64,000 nt of DNA from Cloeon dipterum (lineage: Eukaryota > Arthropoda > Insecta > Ephemeroptera > Baetidae): assembly GCF_949628265.1 (NCBI RefSeq), contig NC_088790.1, positions 26,974,545 to 27,038,544 of the forward strand. The letters are read 5' to 3'. The position numbers were made by a program, and so were the translations under genes. Of this stretch, positions 38,701 to 48,600 are shown piece by piece. The notes under the pieces are model-generated. The model ran no database searches, was not told the DNA's origin, and was given only the letters and a program-made list of their open reading frames with translations. How positions within the stretch are numbered: position 1 is the stretch's first letter; each line of letters begins with the position of its first letter.

Positions 38701-41097
38701 CGTAAAAGTCACCTAATTTAAATTATATCCTAACAAAGGTAACAAAATCAAATTACTTGGCGTGTGGTCAACGACCGTCTCCACGTCGACGCAGTCTTCA
38801 TCCTCGAGCTCCATTTTGATCTGCTTGATAGGCTTGAGCACATCGATTTCGTCCTCGCTGTCCGACATGATGGGCAGCTGGACGTCCTGGCTCTCGGCCT
38901 TGAGTCCGTAAACCACGTTGGAGGCCGAGAGGCGCTCCTGGCGTGGCTTCAGGAGCGACCGAGAGTTGCAGGGAGGCGCCGACGAGAGGCTGACGTCACC
39001 TTCGAAAAGCATGTCCAGAAACGGCTCACCGGGGCACATGTCGAGGTCCTCGCTGTCCGACGCCTGCATGGCCCCCATCTGCTCGTTCCACTGCTCCAGG
39101 ATCTTCTTGCTATCCTCCCCAGGAGGGTGTAGCATGTCATCCACGTCAAATCTGTTAAATGGCAAGCTGCAAAATAAGAGAGAAAAATAAATTACTTCAA
39201 TTCAACAAGCATTTCACAATGTAATATATAATAAAATGGTTGAAATGGCTCAGGGTTGCAAAAAAACATTTTTTAAATGCAGTGCAGTGGTTAAAATCGT
39301 CTTTTTCTCAATTTTTACTGGATTCTAGCAGAAAACCTGTTTTTAATAATTTTGTAATTATTTGCTCATGACCTCGACTTGAAAAATGATAAGAAATTAA
39401 TGTTTGGAGAAATTAGCAATTTAAAAAATAAAATATGCACAGGAAAGGAAACTTTGACCACGCTCCGACAACCGCAAATTTTTAATGTTCACAGGGAAAA
39501 TTGTTAAGTTCATTTCTTGCGCAAGAAATTAGTTAAAATAGAATGGTTGGTAAGCAAAAGAAACCCTGTGACGTGTCTAGACTATTTGTCAAAATAGAAA
39601 AATTATTCTTGAGCCCATAAGAAAAATTAATTTGCACCACAATTAAAGATTTTAAAATAAGAAAAATAACACAACATGACTCAACTCTACGCTGAGTAGA
39701 CTAAGGGATGAAATGAGTGAAATTAGAAAAGAAAATTAGCTCGCAAGTTCTTGTTCTGGTTTTTGCAGGTCAATTTTTAACAATTTCTCGTGAAAGAAAT
39801 GCTAGAGACTAATTTTTTTCAAATTTATACCGAACAAAATTCAAAATTTGCGGTTACGTGTGAGAAGTTCTACTGTTTTGTAGCGAGTTATAGTTTAAGA
39901 AATACTCTATCCTACAATCAATTTGGCGAAAACTTCCTGTGTACCCATTGCGTAAGTCGAGGTCATGGGTAAAAACGTATGTAAATAGCGCGGCAGAGCA
40001 ATTTGCATTATTTACTGTCCTAATTTATAATTAATTAAATTGTAATGACGATTAGTTTTAATTGGATTGGGAACACGTGCCATGAAATAAGGCAGTCTTT
40101 GCAAATAAGGTAGATTCCAGTCAGGCCGCGCACACACTCAGGCAGCAGGTTGTGGTGTCAATCTGACAGGTTAAACTATCGAATGAAACCCCCGAGTCCG
40201 AGTGTGCCGCGCCTGAATGACTCCCATATTAAAAAAGACTGCCTTATTTTATGTCACGCGTTTTCAATCTAATTAGTCAGTTAAAAATAATTGCCCTTAC
40301 AAATTAGGACAGTAAAAAATGCACTCTGTTGTTAAAATCATTCGATAGGATTAATTTCTAGACAAAATGAAAATAAAAACAAGGGACAGTGTCAATTTAT
40401 ATATTTATAATCCCAGCAATCTTATCAAAAGGCAGAATTGTAAGTTATTATCATTGTATAGAGCTTTTTATCAAGAAAAATCTCAAAGTAAATTGATTTA
40501 TTTTTGAGTAAATCTTCTGCCATGCATTTCTTTAATTTTTTTTCGTTATCACTTAAAGAGTTGAAAATATAAGAATTTTACTTACTCATCCCACATTTCT
40601 GGTTCCCTGTTGAAGAGAGCCATCATAACGTCGTCTGAATCATCGTTCACTAGATCCTGGAAATACAAAATTGACAAAATTTAGAGATTAAAATGTCCGT
40701 AGAGACATAATTTTGTCGGTTTTAACCATCATGTAATGGATGATAAACTTAAGCAGCGTCAACTTTCAAAATTTAACGACCATGAAGACGCACAGACATG
40801 AAGCATGATGATTTAGAATTTTAAATTTTCACCATGGCGGGGCTGGTTTTTTTAATACGCCATAACGATTTTTTGCTCGTAATAGTATGAGAACGATTAA
40901 AATTTTTACGTAATCTAAACCATCTCACTATTCTTTCGGAGATAAGAGTTTTACAATCAATGTTGTGTAATTATGACACGAAGAGGAAATATTACGTTTT
41001 GAAACAAACGCAAAAAAAGGTAAACAATACTTACGCTCACATCCTCATTAAAATTGAAACCCAGACTATTTTGACTTTCTTGAAATATGTATTCCAT
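32702..41097 (-). CDS. srl: PGC-1 family transcriptional coactivator (Spargel-like), 12 exons
   Basis: Predicted 721-residue nuclear coactivator of mitochondrial and metabolic genes. Exons in transcript order: 41035-41097, 40586-40656, 38757-39166, 37434-37618, 37257-37373, 36626-36916, 36221-36480, 35483-35662, 35306-35425, 34644-34856, 34436-34581, 32702-32811, all in phase. Features: acidic N-terminal activation region (VNDDSDDVMMALF, then FNRFDVDDML); hydrophobic FLDMLF at 94-99; DHDY host-cell-factor binding motif at 292-295; the conserved KKKINLQEYRSRREE stretch near 384; an SR/RS-rich region, about 467-566; an RRM with RNP2 VIYVGRL (601-607) and RNP1 DNYGFVTF (638-645); and the C-terminal family signature FDNLLRETQ (703-711). 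No LxxLL motif is seen; FDNLL may replace it, as in fly Spargel. The ATG at 41097 sits in an exon starting at 41116, so a non-coding first exon lies further upstream. Confidence 0.93.
33606..33960 (-). mobile_element. Family E CAGGG-ended MITE copy 2
   Basis: Starts CAGGGTTGC and ends AAGCCCTG. Its reverse complement aligns with 39,251-39,568 (shared ATGCAGTGCAGTGGT, GACTTGAAAAA, AATGTTTGG). It lies in the last intron of the PGC-1 gene. Divergence is high and no target duplication is clear. Confidence 0.6.
39251..39568 (+). mobile_element. Family E CAGGG-ended MITE copy 1
   Basis: Ends CAGGGTTGC and AAACCCTG, about 318 bp, in intron 2 of the PGC-1 gene. Similar in reverse orientation to 33,606-33,960. 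The hAT-like assignment rests only on the CAGGG termini. Confidence 0.6.
39995..40327. mobile_element. Family G palindromic foldback element
   Basis: Two arms of about 140 bp in inverted orientation: TTTACTGTCCTAATTT pairs with AAATTAGGACAGTAAA, AAATAAGGCAGTCTTT with AAAGACTGCCTTATTT, and CAGGC/GCCTG near the centre. Single copy in the window, in intron 2 of the PGC-1 gene. No coding capacity. Confidence 0.75.
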
Positions 41098-41735
41098 CGC
41101 TGACACACTGAAGATTCTGCAAGCAGGCACAAAATGAAATTTATAGACCCAGAGAAATAGTGGAAGAAAAAATGCAGAAACACAATTGTGTTGTCACGTG
41201 GGGAGAGGGAGAGGGGAAAGCGAACGCTCCTTTCATAATCCTGAAAAAGGCTAACAACAGGGAGGGAACAATGACATGATGTGTCCTCCTATTCAAAAGG
41301 AGGGTTAAGGAACGCGATGTAGGGGGTGGTTTGGTCAACCGTCTTTTGACCATGACACCATTCTTTACATCTTTCGGAATACCTGTTTTCGTCACATCCG
41401 GGGTCTGTATTGAGAAATCCAGTATGAATGCGAAAGAAAATAAACAGAGGATCTCGGTGTTTTCAAGGTAAAACCTATCCTTTGTTGTAATTTTGCTGCT
41501 GTTCAAAAGGTTAGCAGCCTTATTTCATTTCACAACCGCTTCGTGATATTTACAACGTCGGATAGATCTAAAATCTACGCTCTGTATTTAAATGTGGCAA
41601 TTTCATATTTATACTGAGAACAAAAATAAACAATAAAAATTCGAAATACTTCTTAATGCAGCCAGCAAAATTGTTAAACCGTGAAAAAAACAGGAAGAAA
41701 ATAAAAATAGGGCATTGAGATGTGTATTGAGACAT

Positions 41736-42179
41736 TTAAAGAGGAATGATACTGGAAAAGCCTGGAAAATGCTTGTTGCCAATGCATAAACTCGTCCCTT
41801 GGGATCCAGTTAAAGCCTAAATTGACCTAAGAAGCGCTGTATTTTTTTTAGAAAATTGGCTGGAAAGTTAGCGTGCTTTTCAAATGGTAATGGCTGTCTC
41901 CTTACTTGAAATCCGATTCAATTTCAAAACCAAGAGTTTTCCCAATAAGTGGCACACACAATTGGACAGATCTCGACGAGAGGAATCGGAATATGCCAAG
42001 AAAATATGTTCAAGCACTCTAAATTTTGGAGAAAATTGGCAAAATTTGAATTTTTATTGTAGGAAGGTCATTTTTTAATTATTGCAAATTGTTGAACAAT
42101 TTGTTTATCAATCAATTGTTTAAGGCATCCAACAATTCAAATAATTTTCAATTGTTGCCCAGTATCATTCCACTTTAAG
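41736..42179 (+). mobile_element. Family B MITE copy 3
   Basis: Full length, with ends TTAAAGAGGAATGATAC and GTATCATTCCACTTTAA, upstream of PGC-1 coding exon 1 and probably in its 5' intron. It carries the intact family open stretch. It abuts a second, diverged family member starting at about 42,185. Confidence 0.86.
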
Positions 42180-42184
42180 ACATT

Positions 42185-42523
42185 TAAAGTGGATCGATAG
42201 AGGGCGACAATTGAATTATAAGTAAAATTGCTGCACGCAACAATCAGTTGATCGATAAAAAATTTGTTTTATGATTCGCAATAAATAAAAGAGGGCCTTG
42301 CTGTAGCAAAAATTCAATTTTTTTCCAATTTTCTTGGCAGATTTCGATTCCTCTAATTGAGATCTGTCTAACAGCATGAGAAACCTTTGAGGGAAACTCT
42401 TTGTTGTGAAATAAATTTGGATTTCAAGTCCTCAACCATTTGAAAAGCATGATAACTTTGCAGCCACTTTTCGCAAAAATTTACACCGCTTCCAAGGTCC
42501 TGTAGTATCAATCCTCTTTAATT
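42185..42523 (-). mobile_element. Family B MITE, diverged copy
   Basis: Begins TTTAAAGTGGATCGATAG and ends AGTATCAATCCTCTTTAA. Weaker match to the family interior (GAGATCTGTCTAACAG, GGGAAACTCTTTG). Arranged against copy 3 with only a few bases between them. Confidence 0.65.
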
Positions 42524-42719
42524 TTTTTAACAAAGAAATTTAAGAAATATACATGGGTTTGCACAATAGTTTTGTGTGTCAAATATAGAAGCGACTAACA
42601 GGGTGCCATTGAAAGAAATTCGGCCTTCGAACCACGTTGCAGAGATAAGGAGGCAGAGGCAGCCAGCAATTAAATTGCTGCCGTGCTAAATGCGCAAAAT
42701 TGAAGCGGTTGGACCACTT

Positions 42720-43450
42720 AATAGGAGTTCTCGCTCGCACCTCTCGTGCACGAGCATAATCGGCGCCGAACATGAATTTTTTTTCGTGCAAGGTGTCCTT
42801 GGGGTGGGTTGCTTCCAGCGCCGACACGCGTCATTTTGACCGTCTCGGCCGGTCCGGGGTCGCGATTCAGGTGTCCAGACCGGAATTCGAGCGGCTCGTC
42901 GGAATTTGGGCCGAAAACACGGCGATCTGACCGAAATACGAGCAGAAATATGCACGGTCGCATACGGACGGGCATGCCGAGTCGGCGAGGCGCCGACCGC
43001 GGCCGGTCGTGACTCGAGTCGGGGCCGCGGGCGGCCCGAGGAGGCCGGCCCGGCGGCAGGGGGCCCGATTCGGGCCGAAATCACGTGAAAGAGCGGCCAA
43101 AAATAGCGGCTGCTTGCACTTTTGGGCCCGGGCCAAGCGGCAGTGCCGAGTGGCGGGCGTGCGGCCGCCTTTTTCGCCCGCTGACAGCCTTCGGGGGCGG
43201 CTGCCGGGGGTGGGTCGGGGTGTCACTCACCTCTCGAAAGGTCACAGGCCAAAAGCGGCCACCATCACAGGCCGAACGTCGCAAAACAACGGCTTACGGC
43301 TAGCCAGCCTCACGTGTCCCCTCGGCCAAAAATGGATTGGAACTGGCGCTTCCGGCGACTGCCGCGCGGTGGCTCCACCATCGCGCGCCTTGCGTTTCGA
43401 TTTCGATCGCCCGCCAACGTAGAAGGCCCGTAAAGGCCGGGCGTGTGACG
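42720..43450. promoter_or_regulatory. GC/CpG-rich island upstream of PGC-1 coding exons
   Basis: About 700 bp of very GC- and CpG-rich DNA in an otherwise AT-rich window, 1.6-2.3 kb upstream of the first coding exon of the minus-strand PGC-1 gene. The overlapping open frames on both strands have no recognisable domain. It is a good candidate for the PGC-1 promoter and untranslated first exon, although the start site is not resolved. Confidence 0.45.
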
Positions 43451-43799
43451 CGGCATGCAATGCATGATTGAGTAGTGCTATGGTATGAGTTCGTGTACTG
43501 CAAAAGCATGAACCCTAGACGGTGCTTCTGCTTCACACATGCATCAGACATCAGTTCACACTGTATTGTCTATATCCGATTTACATAATTGCCTCAAAAT
43601 GTGAACAGCAGCACTAAAAGTGACACTGATTACGGAGAAGAATATAAATAAGTCGAATCAATTGAGTAACAATTAACGTCATTGCGGAATTTAGTATTTA
43701 TGTAGAGCACTTATTTTTTCCACTGAGCTCAAAAATGTCTGTTTGACCTGACAAAAAAATGAAAAAAATTATAAATTATAAACGATTTTAGTTTATTTA

Positions 43800-44063
43800 C
43801 AGCGGGGTCCAGATGTGCGATAAAATTGGTTCGTACTGCGCAGATCCAAGATGGCGTCTGAATTTGGGAAGCAAAAAGCTCCCTTTGGATTGCCGTACGA
43901 GTGTCAAGAGTTTGTTTTTATGATTCAAAAGACAATTAGTGCAAATAATGTCAAAATATTGATCAAAACTTGATTCTTTTCGCGCATTTTCACGTGACCG
44001 AATTTTCGCGCCTTACTCCAACGGACGCCATATCTGCGCGTTGCACGAATCTGGTCCCCGCTG
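43800..44063 (+). mobile_element. Family A hAT-like MITE copy 4
   Basis: Complete CAGCGGGG...CCCCGCTG ends and the family core, between the PGC-1 and TMEM26 genes. The target duplication is eroded (TTTATTTA/GTTTAAAA). Confidence 0.86.
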
Positions 44064-45480
44064 GTTTAAAATTGAATTACACGCTAATTTGAAACTCGTA
44101 TCTAAAAAAAAATCACATTGTTTGCGATATTATGTGAGCACGAGAAAGTATTAAAAATATGAAACTGAATTTAGGAGGTATAATTGAAAATCTACACTCT
44201 GAAAATTAAAATTTTAAGTATTTTCCACATGTTAAAGTGGGATTTTAAAATGGCGTTTACTTACAAGTAAAAATCATGAACTAAAAACACTAATTAAGAC
44301 TTTAGAATCCTTGCTATGTATGTTACCTGCTTCGCATAGCAGTTTGACGGCGCAGTATCCTACAGCTGTGTCCGAAAGTCAATTCGTACAAGAAGCACGT
44401 GGATCATTCAGTTTTAACTTCTACGCAGCACGCAGATACTCGGTTTTATATTTTAAAATAAGGAAAACGAAGAAAACAGAGTGAAATTCGACTGTTCGAA
44501 TCATGAAGGCATTTTTCAGGCATTTGGCATTATTTAAAAAAAAATAAACGAGTGTGAAATAACGTGACTATTTTTGTTCCGAAAATAGATGATGTGAAAT
44601 ACCTTTGAAAGACATAAAAGTGTTTCGTTGCGGTAATAGAGGATTTGGCATTGGCATCAACTTACGGGTATACATATATTTACTGCACGCTGGCAACAGT
44701 TTCTAAATAATCTTGTCATTCAATTTCTCAATCAAAATTTATCGATAATTAAGTGTGCTTTAATACATAACATACTCTGAAGTTTTGTAAGCAAAAACAT
44801 TAATAAAACGAAAAAATAAAAGAAATACGAAATTCGCGATTTTGTCAAGAGCAGACCAAATCTGTAAATTTTAAATATTGTCAATTTATCACTATTATAA
44901 ATTAATCAAATAAATATCGCAATCAAGTCCAAATAAGAGTAAATTTTATTGTGATTCAAATCAACCGCTTTAGTAAAATTTAAAGAGGAATGATACTGCG
45001 AAAGCCTGGAAAATGCTTGTTGCCAATGGATAAACTCGTCTCTTAGAATTCAGTTAAAGCCTAAATTGATCTAAGAAGCACTGTAATTTTTTGACAAAAA
45101 TTGGCTTGAAAGTTACCACGCTTTTCAAATGGTAATGGCTGTCTCCTTACTTGAAATCCGATTTAATTTCAAAACCAAGAGTTTCCCCAATAAGTGGCAT
45201 ACACCGTTGAACAGATCTCGACCAGAGGAATCGGAATATGCCAAGAAAATATGTTCAAGCACTGTACATTTTGGAGAAAATTGGCAAAATTTAAATTTTT
45301 ACTGTAGGAAGGTCCATTTTTTATTATTGCTAATTGTTTATGGCATCCAACAATTCAAATAATTTTCAATTGTTGCCCTGTATCATTCCACTTTAAAAAT
45401 CAAGAACCAAAAATATATCAGATTTGCATTAAACGAAAGCAGACGTGCAAAAGCAGCTTTCCCGGCACTCTATTTAATGG
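44064..45480. other. Intergenic between divergent PGC-1 and TMEM26 genes
   Basis: AT-rich; it holds one family B element (44,980-45,396) and no supported exon. It should contain upstream control sequence for both genes. Confidence 0.45.
44980..45396 (+). mobile_element. Family B MITE copy 4
   Basis: Ends TTAAAGAGGAATGATAC and GTATCATTCCACTTTAA, with the intact family open stretch, about 300 bp upstream of the TMEM26 start codon. Confidence 0.86.
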
Positions 45481-45676
45481 AAAAGGCTCATTTGTCCAGC
45501 AGGCTGGCGGTTGACAGAGCGATTTTCCCTCTCTTCGTCTGTCTATCAGCATGAGCCGCGTTTGCATTATTATTTGCTCGGAAAATGGGTTGTCGCTTAT
45601 TCAGCGCGATCTGTCCGGCCATCCATCAGAGGGAGAGAGAGCGAGAGAGCCCCCGGAGGAACGGAGATCGCGGTAG

Positions 45677-45682
45677 TCAGTG
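45677..45682 (+). promoter_or_regulatory. Possible TCAGT initiator of TMEM26 gene
   Basis: TCAGTG about 20 nt before the ATG at 45698, preceded by a GA-rich run (45,631-45,652). Weak evidence: one motif match. Confidence 0.25.
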
Positions 45683-45697
45683 CGTCGGGGGCTGGTC

Positions 45698-48600
45698 ATG
45701 GCGAAGGTGGTGGCCTCGATTAAAGCCATCGTCACCAGGGTGGTGTTCGGCAGCCACGGTCTGCTCGCCATCTGGCAGGTCACCATCCTCAAGAAGGAGC
45801 TCTACTTCTGGTACCTCTCGGCACCGGTGCTGCTCCTCTTCTTCGAGGGCATTTTCACGTTGACCATCAAGCGCAGCCAGGAGTGGAAATGGTAAAACCG
45901 AATTTTAAAGTTTTAAAGCTGAGCATAGGATTTAACTCTTTCAGGATTTATTTAAACGTTTTTGATTGAGGCGAATTTATACTTGAACCCCACAAATAAA
46001 CCGCAAAAAACTTTAAAAAAATTCCATAACCTTGATTAAAAAGTTTACAAGTGGATTGTTGATTCATAAATCTCTTTACCGGATGGCGTGAAGTCTTAAG
46101 AAAACATTTACTTAAAATTAGGTGGGAATTTTCAGCAGTTTTTTTTTCAAAAATTAATTTTGTGAGGGTTTGATATCTACATAGCTGTGGCAGTGCCTTT
46201 ACCCAGCAGTAACCTTTGACAAATGATTGGATTTTTATTTTTGCATCAATTTTTGAGCGATTTTTGCATCACTCTAATTTGAGTTTAATTTTGTGAGACG
46301 TTGCTGATAAAAATGCACTGCGCTACAGCGATATAGAGATTGCTCTGTTGGAGATTTATAAACTAATTTAGATGGATCTACACTTTTTGAATAAATATAT
46401 ATCCAGAGAGACATGCAAAATGATCAATGTTACACATGACTTTACAACTTTCAGGTCAATTTTTCATGCAAGATATTAAGCCCAAATCTTGTGTTTTTGG
46501 AATTTTTTGTATGAAAACAAAATATAAATTTTTAATGATGTTTTTTCATATTTTATTTCTTAAATTTTCAAAATCTTTTAACAAGGCATTTTGGAAATGC
46601 TGTATAATTTAGCCAGTATGTTTTTTTTCATCACAAAAAAAATCGACCGTTTTTATGGTGTTTTGAAAGGTTCAAGTGCACTTAAGACGGTTTAAAGATG
46701 GATTAAGTGAGGACATTTAGAGACCCACCCTAAAAAACAGACGACCATCGTCTTATTTATCTATCAAACCTTCACAGAAATAAAATCATGTATGTTATTC
46801 AGGCTATTAACTCATTTTTTATTTATTATATGATTTATTTGAGGAATTAATCAAAACCCTACTTTTATTATAAAATTATGAACCCAATGAATTAGTTTAT
46901 TCAATGTTACACAGTGTGAATCGAGTTCCTTCTTCGAATTTTTTTAGAAGTTTATTTATTATTAAATCTATGGACCCTTAAGATATCGAACTTTCTCACA
47001 AAAGTGATTAAAATATTTGTTTGATTGCGATGAAATTTAATTTATACAAACGTTTTTTGACGAGAAAAATTGATTACTTCAGGTTCCAAAAATCCAACAA
47101 GTTTTTTCCATTGAAAATGCTATAGATGCAACTCATCAGCTCAATGAAAAACTCCTCTAATTTGTTGTTATACGTGAAATTAATAATTGAATATTATCAA
47201 AACATATGACTTTTATAAAGTAAAAGCTGAAAAATTTAATCGATTGAGAGAAACTTCATGAAATGCAGAATTCAAAGTTTTTTAATTTAACGAAAATCAA
47301 TTTTCCCATTCCGGCCCTGAGAGTGACCTTAACCTTTAGTTCGCACTCCACTGCCAAAACATATTTTGAAAACGACGCGTTCTCTTTGTTTTACCTTGGT
47401 ACAAGTAATTATATTTTGGCACGTCGTGTTGTGGCTTTCAAGAAAGCTCTTGTTCACTCGTATGTTCTTTTCAAAGGGTCGGCCGCTGATGGTGTTGACA
47501 CTATCTAATCCGTCAAAAGAAGAAAGCCGTCATAAATACACAACAGCCTTGGTGTAACTCTTTACAGATTTTCTCTCTCTCTCTCTCTCTCGTGCAATTT
47601 TTGGCTCGCGCCGCAAAGCCCTCAAATTGATGTGTTTGTTTCTCCATCACGCCGCGCGATTACGATTCTTCGCGTACGCGCGGATCACGGGCAACTCGCA
47701 GTTTTGCCGCGTGAAGCGGATGGCATAACCACGGCCTCTGCAGGCGTTTGCTCTGAATCGCTAACACGAGCGGCTTGTGCAATAAATTAGCCGGCTCTTT
47801 TGGCACGCCGCGACTTGGGATTTTTCTTAAGGTCAAATTTTAATTCCTACTAGCATTATTTCCACGTTTCTACGACTCTAATAACACGTTAAATAAAATA
47901 AAGCGTGTGATGATGTGATTGACCTAGTTTCCGAATAATTCAGATTCCTTTGCTCGGCCTGCTTTAATTCGTCATGTCAAGCGCGTCTTTTGTTAGCGAA
48001 ACTCGATCGGCTAAAAGCCATTCATGCGCTTTTGTCCTCGAACGTGATGTCAATCCATTTCACAGGTTCTGTCCGAGCGTTTTTCTCTACCTGGGAAGCG
48101 TCGTCCCTGCCATTTGGCTCCTCGAACTCGATAAAATCGACAAAAAGTACAAAGGCGGCGCCGGATTGAATGCAACCACTCTCGAAGGGCTGCACAAATT
48201 GGATCAACTTTTAGGGGTTGGAGATTTTTAATTAAAACGTTTTTCTGGCAAATTATTAATATTTTTTTAAAATTTCAGCCTCATGTGCAAATCACCGCGC
48301 TGAACATTTCCCCAGACACATGGCTGACCTTGATCGAGCAGTTTTTGATGCTGATTTTGATTTTGGGCCGGTGGATGCTGCCCAAAGGAGACCTGACCAG
48401 GGATCAACTTTCGCAGCTGTTGCTTGTCTACATCGGAACTGCGGCTGACATCATAGAATTTTTCGATACATTTCAGGCATAACCTCAATAAACTAAATAG
48501 TTCGATATTATTATAATTCTGCAGGATGAGACGATTGGAAGACATCCGGTTCTGCCCTTTTTAACCCTGGCAATTTGGTCCTGGAGTTTACTGCAATTCA

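Noticed and set aside
38764..39190. Plus-strand ORFs of 90-122 codons
   Set aside because: Antisense of PGC-1 exon 3.
42579..43551. ORFs of up to 137 codons on both strands
   Set aside because: Low stop frequency in GC-rich DNA. The translations are Arg/Pro/Gly-rich without recognisable family features.
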